Shown piece after piece: positions 1 to 11,880 of a stretch of DNA of 64,000 nucleotides. Origin of the DNA: Hygrocybe punicea (taxonomy: Eukaryota > Basidiomycota > Agaricomycetes > Agaricales > Hygrophoraceae). The notes beneath the pieces are model-generated. The model saw only the letters and a program-made list of their open reading frames with translations. It was not told the origin of the DNA and did not search any database. How positions within the stretch are numbered: position 1 is the stretch's first letter; each line of letters opens with the position of its first letter. Made by a program: the position numbers and the translations under genes. The stretch lies in assembly GCA_963556145.1 (NCBI GenBank), contig OY744466.1, positions 496,001 to 560,000 on the forward strand, given 5' to 3'.

Positions 1-91
1 AAGGCAGGCATAGAGGTGGTTGGCAGGCTTGGGGTGAGTCCCTGAGGTGGGGCAAATCCCTGATGTGCAACAAAACCAGAGGGAGGCACAG

Positions 92-1576
92 TCAATCCGG
101 AAGGGTGTGGGGGAAATCCTGGCAGCAGGTAGCCCATTGATGAGTAGTACATTGCTGGGGACATGAACAGAGTTTGGTAACAGCCATATGGGAATTGCGC
201 TGCAGGTTTGTTTGTATTGCTGGTTCCAGAAGGTTTCGCTGTGATATGCCCACGTGCAGCATTCCCCAACACATTTGCTTGAACAGGTGGCTTATCGAGT
301 GGGTATGTATCAGGATCGTTTACCTATAGAATCATTCTTAGTCAATAAAAACATAGGAAAAAACAATACATACATGCAATGAAGCCCAAAGGTGTATGTT
401 ATTCTCTGTAATTAGATGGCATAAGCCAGTTGTAGGGTTCTTGAAGCATAACACTGGCTTGTTGGGGAGGCTATGGATGTCGCAAGCCCATGTCTCTGTA
501 AGCCTGAGGCGGATAGCCATTTGCTGTTCATTGAGAATGGTAGCTGTGGACTTTGCCTGTTCTCTCTGAGTAGTGTCGGTTTTAGATTTCGACCCAGGCT
601 GAATGAAACATTGAATTAGTCACGATAATAACATCTAGTAAGGGATGCATACCTTATTTTCTGGAGCGAAAGGGGAGTCGCCTTTGTTGAAAACCTGAAG
701 CATAAATTGCTTCAACTTCCGAGTTGAGGGTTGGCCAGAAGTGGTCTTCCCAGGTACAGAGCGCTCATGTGGAAGCCTGATCAGCGTGAGAAAATGACCA
801 TGAGTTGTAAGGTCACATGGAAGGGTGTCCTTGCTATCAGTACTGAAGCAATATTGGATGTGTAAGGATGGCGTATGAACGTTCAACAGGCTTGTGACCT
901 TTTCTTGAAAAAAATAGAATGCTATGTCAGATGATATAACATCAATGTTGTGGGATTGCTTTGAGATGCTGAGAACTTCAAGGGTGAATAAAAAGGGAGC
1001 TGTTGATGAAGTGAGTAAGTATCATGTTCAAAATGTTGAACGTACCATCAGTATCAGAGGATGTGTCATCACTGGCATCATTTGTAAGTGGTAGCTCGAC
1101 CTTTGCAGTGGCAGCAGTTCCTTAGGCAACCTTTTGAGCATTGGCAGTTGCTTGACCAGGCTTTGCAGCTGCAGTAGTTGCCTGGGCAGCTTTCACAGCA
1201 GGCTTGACGGTTATGATCTCCACAGCATCACGTTCATAGGGGTCCACGACATCAATTTCCTCGTAAAGGTCTTCATCCAATTCCTCTTCATCATCAGCTT
1301 GAGAATCCTCGATGGCAGTTCCAGAGTCAGTTCCATTACCACCATTACCATCATCCTCGTCCAATTGAATTTCTCTCAAAAGTGTAGCGATGGCCTTTGC
1401 AGATTTGCGTACAGGTCACTGACGAGGGTGGGCTGCGCAGGCTGTGGGGTCTCATTGGCTGTAATTTGACGGGTTCCAGAGGAACGACCATTTGACTGGC
1501 CAGGGACAAGAGCAGCCAGTTGGCCAGGTGCCATCTCAACTGGAACAAAGTTAGTGTGGTCCAAATGAACAGACAA
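92..1576 (-). pseudogene. Unidentified spliced gene or transposon ORF remnant
   Basis: Several minus-strand open stretches look like exons of one gene. One (1576-1376) is rich in Gln, Thr and Pro. One (1379-1122) is very acidic (runs such as DDEEELDEDLYEEID) and passes into an Ala/Lys/Thr-rich tail. One (about 880-650) contains STRKLKQFMLQVF, and another lies at about 530-340. The last (274-92) is Pro/Gly/Tyr-rich, a composition that recalls the end of the KDZ-associated ORF near 53 kb. I recognise no catalytic motif. The position beside dead transposons suggests an accessory transposon protein, but that is inference. It could also be a host gene cut by the window edge. Confidence 0.3.
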
Positions 1577-1942
1577 TTATTCTTACCAGTAATGGCCTTT
1601 CACTTGGCCTTTGCAGCCTCCTGTCATTTTATTTCTGCTCCTCGTCCCATAGACATTGTTGTGGTTGGGAGGAAAAAAAGAAGTGACACTTGCGAAATAT
1701 AAAATGAAATAGATTTCAGCCTAGCTAGATCAGGAAAGTCAATTTAGGGATCATGCAATAAATTCTGAAGTGAGTACTCACCTCTATGCCTGCATGGAGC
1801 CCTCACATACAGTAGTCTTGTAGAATCCATCAGAGGGGAGGAGATGGAACCTGTAGGGAGTCACCAGGCTGGAACCAGAGCAGATGATGTTGCCATTCCA
1901 AATCAGGTAAGCATAAGTGATTGTTGAAGTTGAACGCTCATC

Positions 1943-3127
1943 ATGGTTCAAGGCAAAGCAACTCCCGAGCCTGTACAGTGGATCATCATTCGTCTAGCAG
2001 CAATGATGCTAATCGAAGAAGTCTGTATGTATACAAATGTCAGCAAGCATACTGTTGAGAAAAGCCTAGCTCACTTCCAGCAGACTGGTGGTATTGAACT
2101 CCCAGCTTCAAGAGTAAAACATCACCTTCATAGGGCCCTATCTGACTATGATGTCGAGGTTAGTAAAAATCTTTTCCAGTGTCTTTTTCTCTAATCCAAC
2201 ATAAATCAAGCATCTGACCATGACAGTGGCCAATGCCCCAGATCTCTACCTTGATGAGCTCCATTTGGATTTGGAAGTGAAGTGTGGGGTATCAGTGTCT
2301 CTAAACACTGTGTGGTGAACACTACAGAAGGGTGGCTTTACGATGAAGAAGGTAATTTATCATAAACTTTTTAGGTTACTACTAACTTCCTCCAGCTGAC
2401 ACAGCAAGCAATCGAGCGAAGTGTGGAACTCCAAGAAGAATTTGCAGTGCGAATTGGAGTCCATGATGCAGACCAGCTCATCTTCGTTGATGAGAGTGCA
2501 GTCGGCCACCGCACCACATATTGAGGAAGGGCTTGGTCACTCCGTGGAAAACCGGCAACTCAGAAGGCTTTTTTCTGCCATGGGCGACGGTAATGTTTTT
2601 CTTTTAATTTTTCCAAGAAGACTCACTAACTACCATTTCTACAGCTACTCTGTGTTGCCAGCGCTATCTCTAAATGATGGATTCCTTTACTGTGATATCA
2701 TGGAAGGCTCATTTGATGCTGATCTTTTCTGTGACTTCATCTCTCGTTTGTTGGACCAACTGGAACCATATCCTGGGCCAAACTCTGTTATTGTTATGGA
2801 CAACTGCTGAATTCACAAGGATCCCATGATCCTGGATCTTATTACTTCTTGGTAAGATATTACTGCATCATTATAATACATGTTACTATATTTTTTCATA
2901 CCAGAGGCATGCCTTATGAATTCTTACCACCTTACTCACCTGACTACAACCCAATCAAACTCGCTTTTTCCACTATGAAGTATCATCTTCGCTGCAAGGG
3001 AGAGTATGCCCATCTTGCCAAGACTGAATTTTCTTCAAATGAAGTCAATTGTATCTTACTGGAATCACTTTACGAAGCCTCAGTGAATGATGCTTTTGGA
3101 TGGTACTGTCACTGTGGGTATGTGTAG
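1943..3127 (+). pseudogene. Tc1/mariner-type DDE transposase, inactivated
   Basis: Family role: DNA cut-and-paste transposase. An N-terminal helix-turn-helix region (1943-2162) is followed by a DDE_3-type catalytic core spread over about five exons. Visible landmarks are VDESAVGHRTTY (first Asp, about 2483), VIVMDNC (second Asp, about 2800) and PPYSPDYNPIKLAFS (third catalytic position, about 2955). Introns lie near 2163-2228, 2351-2396, 2589-2645 and 2852-2905. It is dead: in-frame TGA codons sit where the family has Arg in NTVW*TLQ (2317), RTTY*GRAW (2521) and DNC*IH (2808). The third acidic residue of the triad reads Lys (NPIK in place of NPIE). All four changes are C-to-T or G-to-A at CpG. 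Terminal repeats were not identified. Confidence 0.85.
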
Positions 3128-5222
3128 GGGATATTTTCAGTCTGGACATCATTCTTTTTTATTATGCTTATCTTTGAGACACAAGCTGGGTCTGGATGAC
3201 TCCAACAATTTAGTAGTATACCCTGCTGTTGTGAATGTGTGTGAATGAAATTAACTCACGTGCCAAATAGTTCATGTGAAATTGAGGCTACTGGGAGAGC
3301 TGGGCAGCGGATGGGGACCTCTTGTGCCTGTTGCTGTTGCTGCCCATCTGTCACCATTGTTGTTGACAGTCCTGGACACCTCGCGAGTGCCATGCACACA
3401 TCAATTGATGTGGCTGTACATGTTCATGAGGTGGCTACTTGGAGAGGCCAGAGGAGCTGGGTGCAGGAAGAGGACAGGGACTTCTTGTCCTGCTCCCCTT
3501 GCTTTTGCTGCACACCTGTCCTCGTTGTTGTCTTTGTCCCTGTCCATCTTCCTCCTTGTCACAAGCCTGCTGCTGGCTCAAAGTAGTTTGCGAGCATCAA
3601 GGCTTCATGGCTGAGGAAGCTGATGCCCTTGCAGTCCCCATTGTGTGGCAATGTAAGGATCAGTGGTCATGCGAAGGAACGACTCGTGCTATAGCAGTGA
3701 TGGGGGTTATCAATATGGTGCTGGGAGGCATAGCAGGGAAATGAGGTCAGCACACAAATCACAATGCCAGAACTTACTGCACAAACTTAGGATTGTGTTT
3801 GCTGGATTAGCGGGGGGGCATACACTGGTTGCCTTGGATGCTAAGTGTCATAGTGAGGATTGGAAGCTGCAAGTTGGGGATAGCAGCCTCAGGCCCATGT
3901 GCAGAGTCATAAACATGTCAGACACCGAGAAAGCACCATAGGTAACATGTCCTTACTGTTTGTGGGCCATCGGATTGCTCCTGTCAGCTGTAAGAAGCAT
4001 TGCATGGGGAGGAGGGGGGTGGAAAATATGGAATTTCAAAAACGGAAAATTGAGACCTGTAAGTTTGCTTGCACCTAGAATTGGGGTGTGAGATCTCACG
4101 GTTCAAGGAGCTAGTCGATACGTTGAGAATTGAATGAGATATAGCAATTGCATTCTAGCAAACATTTATTGTAACATTTTAGTGTGACCGAAAAGTCACG
4201 TGACAAACACAGTAAGAAATGGAATTGACTTATTCTTTCTTATGTTGGTCTTGATTTTAAGAATAAAGCATATTAAGATCTTAAGTAACACATGGTTTTC
4301 CTGATGCACACCTCACAAACATGTATGGCTGCATTTCACAAGGTTTTCAGGTGTTTCTTTTTCTTTTTGTGTATCTCCACATAGCCTACCTATGTACATG
4401 TATATGAAAAACATGAAATCAAGCTGTGGGAACAAGTTGTCAGGTACTGCATTAGGCAGTGATGGTGAATAATAACCAATAAGGATTGCATCACTGCATT
4501 GGGAAGTTGTATGGTCTGTGGTCCAAGTCCAAAGGAGTGTACTCTGGCAATGGTCAGATTCGAGGGAGGTAAGCCACCTAGCTCAATGTCACCAGCTCCT
4601 TTGACAAAATAGTATATAAGGTATACCCTGGGGTACTGCCTGGGCCTGGGCACCTCAATGGTGACCCCCGTGTAAGCAAAGAAGCATCACCACCCCAATA
4701 CATGGCCATTGCCAGGCGGATTACCCATTCGTGTTTGTTTGGTTCGATCACGCCCACAATCCGGATCTCGCCTCTCGCCTCGCGCGGGCCACGCGTGTGG
4801 GCACCCAAATATTCGCCTTCCCACAACTCCCACCCCCACTTACTCACTCCCTCTCTCACTCAGTCGACGACCACCTGCGAATGCCCATTGAACGCGCCTC
4901 CCCTGTGTCCCCTCTACTCTATGGCTCCCCTTAATACCTCCCACTTCCCTCCCTGCTGCTCCTCCCTCTCCCTTTTTCCCACCCTTCTTCTTCTTCTTCA
5001 CAGCAAGCACATTGCCCCACCTTGCGCTATCATGCCCGCCACCTCGCCATGTAGTATATAATATAACTAACCCTCCATCTCTCTCTCTCTCGCGGTGAGT
5101 TGTGTTGCTTTGCCCCCCTCCTTGTTTGTGCTCCTCCACCCATGTCGTTTTCACTCCCAGCGCTTCTCCCCCTTCACTCCCTCGCCCTCAGCTCGTGCCA
5201 GAGTTTGCACATAGCTGCAAGT
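3128..5222. other. Intergenic stretch before the Crypton
   Basis: No gene recognised. At 3290-3400 and 3440-3550 there are two loosely similar Gly/Leu-coding blocks about 150 bp apart, with no family match. From 4800 onward the DNA becomes pyrimidine-rich (CTCTCT, TTCTTCTTC runs near 4960-5000 and 5078-5092), which would suit a promoter or 5' UTR of the Crypton gene. The left end of the Crypton must lie somewhere here, but I could not fix it. Confidence 0.4.
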
Positions 5223-8200
5223 GATGCCCCGAGTCCCTCTGTCCTCGGCCTCCTTCAAACGCCACTTCAAAACTGCCCAGAGCATTGCTGGGCCCCAAGG
5301 TAAAGCTCACCCCCTCACTCCCCCCCCTCTTCATTCTCCGTTCTCTGTCCCCGTTCTGACCATGTTCTCTTGCATCTTGCTGTCCCGTCATCCCACAGTG
5401 TCCCCATCTGTGTGAACTTGCATGCAGAGTGCCCTGAAAAGCGCCTCGCGCTCGGTTTTCACACCCCAAGGTGGGCTTTTCTCGTCCCTTTTTTTTTGCT
5501 TTCTCTTCTTTTCTTTCCCCCGAAAAGTGCCTGCACGCTTGGTCTTTGCACCCCCCCCCCTGAGGTGGAGTCTGTTTTCTTTGTCTTGTTTTCCCTATCC
5601 GTCGCTTGTTGTTCGCTGACACTCTTTATTTATTTTTTCCAAGTGCTCCAAAATGTGCTGTCATGTCCGAGAACATCGGCCCTGGCTCTGAGCCCTCTCC
5701 TCCCCCCACCAGCAAGCGCCACCACCTTGCCACCCCTGCCTCTGACCATAATGGTGGCCCCAATGGTGCCTCTCCACGTTTCGTGTTTGCTCCTCCTTCA
5801 ATGGCTTGGGGGCTTGCAGAGTGTGCCAGTGGGGGCCAAACCCTCCACGAGCCCTCCAGTGTGGCCCCTCCCGGTGGTGAGGCTCCAGAATGTGCCAGTG
5901 AGGGCCAAACCCCTGCCGAGCCCTTTGATGTGGCCTCCATGCCACCCCTGACTGCTTCCACCGGGATTCAGGCGGCGCTTGCAAGACTGGAGGTGGAGTC
6001 TCACGCAGTCCGGCAAAACCAGGCAAGGCTTGTCCAGGCTGACAAGCAGACCTCAAAAACGTATGAGCGTCACCTCAAGAACTACGAGAAGTGGTGGAGC
6101 CAGTACCAGTACTGGCTCACTCAGGGCTCTGGCTGTGGCCAGCCCACACTGATACCAGCCTTCCCAGTTACACCAGTGATGGCTGTGATGTTCCTGGAGC
6201 ACGAGATAGGCCGTGAAAAGGTGCGTACCATGTCCTTGTCCCCCAAATCATATATGCTGATGGGGGGCTCCTGCCAGTGAAAGCGTGGCAGCTCTGAGAC
6301 GATTGCGGGATCCTCGGTTGGCAAGTCCCATGTTGTGCAGACAATCTCGGCCCTTGAATACTGGCGCTTCCAGCATCACCACCTCTACACACATATCCCG
6401 GAGGCACAGGCCTCACTCCATAACGACAACCATATCCGCACCCTGGAGGCCTGTTCAAAGCATAATGAGCCAAGACAGATTGAGCAATCACAGGCACTGA
6501 AGGCTGCTGGGAGCTCTTCAGGTAGGTTGATTCGTTCTCGGCTTAGCTCTTATCTCAATTTTATATTTCTATTACAGATGCGTATACCTCCGAGGAGCTC
6601 AAGTGCTGCTCTCTCTGGTGCCTCACACAGTTTTCAGGTCCACGTCAGGTCCTAGTCAGCATCTGTGACTGTGCAATGCTTCTGCTTTCTGCCACCACTG
6701 CATTCTGGGGGGAGAGCATTCGCATGCTCAAATGGTCTGACCTGTTCATGTCGGAGATTCCCATGGATGACGTCCACCTGGGTTACAAAGTGCCAGTAAG
6801 TGGCCAGCCTTCCTCTCGAGTGGGGTTGTTGCTGATATCAGTGGCCCCCCCCCACCTGCCACTCCCCAGGTTCTTGCTGCTCTTGCAGACAATGCAAAGC
6901 ACAATCAACATGGCCGTGTTGATGAGCATGGGGCAATTAGACACCGATTGGTGGAGTTGTGCCCCATCGGTGCCATAGCACTCCTCTTTTTTGCCCACTT
7001 CAATGCAAACTCGGCACCTGTGCCAGACTTTGAGCCCATATTTGGCCAGCCCAACTACGGCGAGTATGGCTATCATCCCTGGTACGACAACTACCTCTTT
7101 TGGACCACATCAGTCACCAAGAAAATGACCTACGAAAGTCAGTTCTGCAGCATTGTGGCTGACCCTCCATGCTAACCTTCGCACTCACCTGCAGATCATC
7201 ACGAGCATGTTGCAAACATGCACAAAAAGAACTCTGTCTCCCTCACAAAGGTCACCCACGCTGGGCGGTTCTACACTGCCCTAACCGCTCAGGCCCATGG
7301 CGCATCGTCAACGGGAACAAAGGCCCTCGGTGGCTGGAATGAGAGTGGCTCTTTCCGAAATGTCTATGACCATGCCCTCCCAGTTGATGCTGTCCTTGCC
7401 GCTGCAATGTTCAATGGACGCAAGCCTGAGATGTACAGCCTGCCCAGAGAATCAATCGGTAGGTAAAAGCTTGCCCCCTTCTCTGTTGTGCCCAACTCCC
7501 CCGTCTCACCAACTGAGTCATGCACAGAACCGCCTTCTGAGCTCCTTGCCACTGTGTTTCCTTGGGTTGAAGCCCAAGAGGTGGCACTTGAAACCCGGGC
7601 TGCTGATGATGCCCAAGGCCGTGACATAGCCCTAAAGCAATTTCTTCGGGTGCTCAGGTGGCTCTGGGTCGTGCTCCTTCAAGATGCCACTGTGCTGTTC
7701 TTCCATCATCCTACCTCCCCAATCTTTCAGTTTGAACCTTTCAACACATCTGCCTTTGCCACCTTTGCCGCCAGCTCCACAGCTGTTCTCACCAAGGCAG
7801 AGCGGGATGCTGCTCTTGCCTTTGATGCCCTCCTGGAGCACCTGGTCTGCAGCATGCGTGGCCTGGTGTCCGAAGTCACCCTTGCACAGGAGAAGGAGAG
7901 GGAGGAGAACCAACAGAGGTGGAGTCTCATGAGTGAGCAATACCAGCGGATGGAGGGGATGCTTGGGGTTCTCCTCAGCTCCAGAGAATCACGCCGGGGA
8001 AAGAAGAACATGAAAGGTAGGCAAATCTTTCAAGCTTGCGCCCACCTGCTGTCTGCACCCCCCTCTAATTGACTGAACTCACGCAGCTCCCACTTTGCTG
8101 CCGCCACTGCCACTGCCATCACCGCCAGCCATCCCCATGCTAAGCTCAGGCCCTATGGTCACCATCAGGTTCACTGGGCTGCCTCCCGCATCAGAGGTGA

Positions 8201-8796
8201 TCTCGCCACAGCCACATGCTGCTGGTGGGAACAGTCCACCTGTGGTGGTATCGGTTGGCCACCAGGAGAATAATCCACCACTCAGTGCACCAGAACCAGC
8301 CCCGGTTCCAGCTTTGGTCACTGGAATGGCCCACTCTGCAGGTCATGTAGTGCCTGGTCAGCACCAGACTGCATGGATGGCTCTCCTGAACAAGTTTGGC
8401 ACAGAGCGGGTCCTCAAGCACCAGTGGGAATGGGTGGAGAGTGGTTACCTGCCATACTATCAGTACCAGCCCATCAGTCAGGTCTCTGACATCTGGACTG
8501 AGTGGGCTGAAGGACTGAATGGATTCTTGTCGGTGAGACAGCTTGTTGAGAACTGGGGGCCAAAATGGAGGCGAAACAAAGGTGGGCAGAAGACCGAAGG
8601 GGCACATCGGAAAAAGGTCATGGACCTGATCATGGAGCTTTCGAGGAGGCCATGGTGGAGCACGGCCCTGGCCCTCCGCTTCCTTGCAGAAAAGTATGAG
8701 CCCAAATTCAAAGCACGCAGCTTCTGCGACTACTTGCAGAAGAAGGGAGGTGTCGGTTACCAAGAGGTGGTTCATACAGTGCTGTCATATCCATAA
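5223..8796 (+). CDS. Crypton tyrosine recombinase with GCR1_C domain
   Basis: Crypton elements move by a tyrosine recombinase. From the Met at 5663 the exons are 5663-6220, 6278-6521, 6578-6795, 6870-7137, 7195-7458, 7528-8016 and 8087-8796, about 916 codons; all downstream junctions keep frame. Two upstream exons (5223-5299 and 5399-5470) join in frame at 5644, so the protein may start at 5223. Catalytic residues, numbered from 5663: Arg316 in GESIRMLKW, His451 and Arg454 in THAGRF, Trp477 in GGWN, Tyr487 in VYDHALP. A coiled segment (LAQEKEREENQQRW) and a Pro-rich linker follow, then a GCR1_C DNA-binding domain (about residues 775-892). Oddity: the exon at 6278 begins with TGA before KRGSSET, probably a CGA-to-TGA change. 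Splicing to 6341 instead would avoid it and leave an open frame. Confidence 0.85.
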
Positions 8797-9379
8797 TATT
8801 TATCAACTGTAGTACTGGTATCACTAACTGAACAATGCCATATTTGCTGAACTTTGGCACACACCCCCCCCCTCCCTTAATGAGAAACTTTGCCCCCAGA
8901 ATCAGAAGGACATTACCCTAAATGAGGACATCACCCTAAACGAGAAGTGTATCGAGCAGATATACATGGGTCACCGGATCGATGTATCTGGGGCCAGGAC
9001 GCCACGCATGGGAAAGTCACCGGGGGGTGACCCGGTGATCACCAAAGGGCCGGGGACATATAATTACTACCACTTTCCCACCGTTATATTGAGATGAAAT
9101 GCTGTGTCGCAAGGAATAGCGCATCGACAGTTATTACAAAACGAGACTACTGTGTACAATGTACAAATGCAGAGGTAATACGGATCCAGAATCGATGCAA
9201 TAGTGGCCCAACAAAGTATATCTAGGCACGCCTGGGTTCTGAAGAAACAAATCAAGTGGCGTTCGTTCACACGAGTAAGGACAACTTACGTTTGCCTTTG
9301 CGCATCTGTTGTCGTAGTTCTTCGTCATCTGATATAAGATGTTTGGTACCAGTTAACGGCTGAAAGCTGTGAACTTGTG
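8797..9379. other. Region between Crypton and Helitron
   Basis: No gene seen. 8930-9060 is GC-rich. It has a doubled motif ACCCTAAA-GAGGACAT and several copies of GGTCACC/GGTGACC in opposite orientations around 8970-9045, which could be part of the Crypton 3' end. Cryptons lack terminal inverted repeats, so the border cannot be set by eye. Confidence 0.35.
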
Positions 9380-9404
9380 CTAGAGGGCCGTTGCTGTGCA
9401 CGGC
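9380..9404 (-). repeat. Candidate Helitron 3' terminus (hairpin plus CTAG)
   Basis: On the minus strand GCCGT and ACGGC form a short stem that is followed after three bases by CTAG. Helitron 3' ends carry a GC-rich hairpin close to a terminal CTRR, and this site lies about 180 bp past the end of the Helitron ORF. The hairpin is closer to CTAG than usual and the next base is C rather than T, so this is only a candidate. Confidence 0.25.
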
Positions 9405-9580
9405 ATATCCTCGTCCTCTCAAATCAAATGAACGGTATATTCAGGCAAAAATTGTTACTTTGGTTTACAGCCATTTTTAAAATAGCTGTAATCCATCTTG
9501 TAACCAGTAAATATAAATATATTTCTACATTCATGATGGTAACATTAATACAAGTTGCAATGAGAGTATTTAGAAAGCAC

Positions 9581-10134
9581 TTATATAGGGGTATATATCA
9601 AAATACAAGGTTTTTTTGATCTGCAAACAGTTAAAACAACATCTTCCAACATTCCTTCATATTCTGTAACTCTTCCAGTAATGATACCATCATGAAACCA
9701 AACTTGACCTGTCAAACTGATAATACGAGATGTAAAGTGATCACTTCCATAATATATGACACCCCTAAGCTGATATGGTTTTGGTTCTGTATATCCTTCA
9801 ACAGTGACTACCAAATTGTGATCTAAAGTAGTGGTGGAAGCAGATGTAGCAAAGGCAAGTAACTGAGGGGCATTTATAAAAGTAAAATTTCGAAGTAGAA
9901 AGTCATTGCAGACTGTACACTTTGAAGCTAGAGAAATTACAAACAGATCAAGTTCATTCTGAATAGAAACAAAGTCAATCCTACCAACATCTATATGGCA
10001 ATTTTTTGCTGCTTCCCGCTGTCTGGACACAGGATGACGTTGAGGGCAAGAAATATGAGAGGAAAGAATGGAGATTTCAGTTTGTAACAATGTATCTAAT
10101 AAGATATTAACACTTGCATTTACTCCCCATGCAA
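9581..10134 (-). pseudogene. Helitron C-terminus: His-box half of a C19/USP-like protease
   Basis: The open frame starts at the target-site duplication (GCATGG, 10134-10127) and reads FAWGVNASVNILLDTLLQTE through to a stop at 9581. Near its end, YQLRGVIYYGSDHFTSR followed by VWFHDG resembles the histidine box of ubiquitin-specific peptidases (YxL...vxHxGxxxxGHY...W). The matching cysteine box sits 4.5 kb away at the end of the helicase ORF (about 14565). Removing the 4.2 kb insert joins the two halves in one frame. This is therefore the displaced C-terminal end of the Helitron polyprotein and not a separate gene. Its substrate is unknown. Confidence 0.75.
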
Positions 10135-10136
10135 AG
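10127..10136. repeat. Target-site duplication, left copy
   Basis: CCATGCAAAG occurs here and again at 14327-14336, directly outside the inverted termini of the inserted element. The bases beyond differ, so the duplication is 8-10 bp, the exact length depending on where the element is taken to begin. Confidence 0.8.
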
Positions 10137-10633
10137 TTACGAGTCCCTATAAGTTACGAGTCCCTATAAGGGAATCGTTCTATACGGTGGATTCTCAAAC
10201 TCAGGGTCAGACTCTAATTTGCCAAGCCGTGGGAACAATTTTGTGAAACTGTGGGAACAATTTTGAAGCCCTGGGAATAATTATGAAACCGTGTGACTGG
10301 GCGGAGTTGAGTGTGAGAATTTGTTGTCCCAATCAGCAAGAACAATAAGGCAGCCGGATCACAGCAGCCAATTTGGAAATGGGTAGTGTTATATCATGTT
10401 GGTATTGCAATTGCAATTGGTTTCTGATAATGATCACATGCATTCATAATGCAATGTGCCGTGTATGAATGAACAATATGTCAGTGGTATCTGTCATGTA
10501 GCCACATCTACTGTGTGTAATAGAATTGTTGATAATGAAATGAGGTCAAACAGTGTCTATTGTACACTTGTCACACAGGTCCAAATGTGTGCAGTGAGTG
10601 TTTGGTAGGTGTCCCAGCTTTAATCTGGCGCAG

Positions 10634-10850
10634 TTGTTTGCACAAACATCTGTACGGTGTTTGCACAAACATCTGTACGGTGTTTGCACAAACATCTGTA
10701 CGGTGTTTGCACAAACATCTGTACGGTGTTTGCACAAACATCTGTACGGTGTTTGCACAAACATCTGTACGGTGTTTGCACAAACATCTGTACGGTGTTT
10801 GCACAAACATCTGTACGGTGTTTGCACAAACATCTGTACGGTGTTTTGGT
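10634..10850. repeat. 23 bp tandem repeat, nine copies
   Basis: The core ACAAACATCTGTACGGTG is repeated nine times with a 23 bp period and essentially no variation. Because 23 is not a multiple of three, the array is open in several frames on both strands and yields 23-residue peptide repeats. Those ORFs are by-products. Perfect copies imply recent expansion. Confidence 0.95.
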
Positions 10851-11540
10851 GGACATGTTCAGTGCATGTAAGTAAACCGTTTTGACCGGATATATGACAC
10901 CGAACACATCGAACATGTTCAGTGTGTTCTGTGGACATGTTCGGTGCATGTCAGTAAACTAGTATGACCAGATATATGACACCGAACACATCGAACATGT
11001 TCAGTGTGTTCTGTGGACATGTTCAGTGCATGTCAGTAAACTAGTATGACCAGATATATGACACCGAACACATCGAACATGTTCAGTGTGTTCTGTGGAC
11101 ATGTTCAGTGCATGTCAGTAAACTAGAATGACCAGATATACGACACCGAACACATCGAACATGTTCGGTGTGTTCGGTGGACATGTTCGGTGCATGTCAG
11201 TAAACTAGAATGACCAGATATACGACACCGAACACATCGAACATGTTCAGTGTGTTCGGTGGACATGTTCAGTGCATGTCAGTAAACTAGTATGACCAGA
11301 TATATGACACCGAACACATCGAACATGTTCGGTGTGTTTGGTGGACATGTTCGGTGCATGTCAGTAAACTAGAATGACCAGATATACGACACCGAACACA
11401 TCGAACATGTTCGGTGTGTTCGGTGGACATGTTCAGTGCATGTCAGTAAACTAGAATGACCAGATATACGACACCGAACACATCGAACATGTTCGGTGGA
11501 CATGTTTGGTGCATGTCAGTACACTGGTATAACCAGATAT
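10849..11540. repeat. 82 bp tandem repeat, about eight copies
   Basis: The unit begins GTGGACATGTTC and recurs every 82 bp (about 10849, 10931, 11013, 11095 and so on) with scattered C/T and A/G differences. The last copy is shortened. Each unit holds a long dyad: ACCGAACACA, then the perfect palindrome GAACATGTTC, then TGTGTTCGGT. Diverged relatives continue to about 11740. Confidence 0.9.
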
Positions 11541-11880
11541 ACTACACTGAACACATCGAACATATTGAACCAGTGTGTTCGGTTGACATGTTCAGTGGAT
11601 GTTGGTAAGCCAATATGACTAGGTATACTACACCAAACACATCCGGTGTGTTTGGTGTACATGTTTGGTGGATGTCCATCGACCGGTATGACTGGGTATA
11701 CTACACCGAACACATCCACCAAACACACCACAGATGCCGCAGCCTGCATGTGGGGCATTCCCCTTGCACAAATAGTCATATGAACAATGTATTCGATGTG
11801 TCTGTAGTGTAGCTACATGTACAATGTGTACTAGAATTAATATTAATGCAAGCATTGACTACTTGTCGAACAGGTCCAAA

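Noticed and set aside
4680..4770. tRNA-like B-box GGTTCGATCAC
   Set aside because: No matching acceptor stem, D-arm or anticodon arm can be drawn around it.
8930..9060. Telomere-like CCCTAAA words
   Set aside because: Only two imperfect copies, embedded in unrelated GC-rich DNA; not a telomeric array.
10634..10850. CRISPR-like regular direct repeats
   Set aside because: The 23 bp units abut with no unique spacers, in a eukaryotic transposon; this is a plain tandem array.
10546..10949. Long overlapping ORFs with MFVQTPYRCLCKHRTDVCAN-type repeats
   Set aside because: They are translations of the 23 bp array in several frames and have no independent support.
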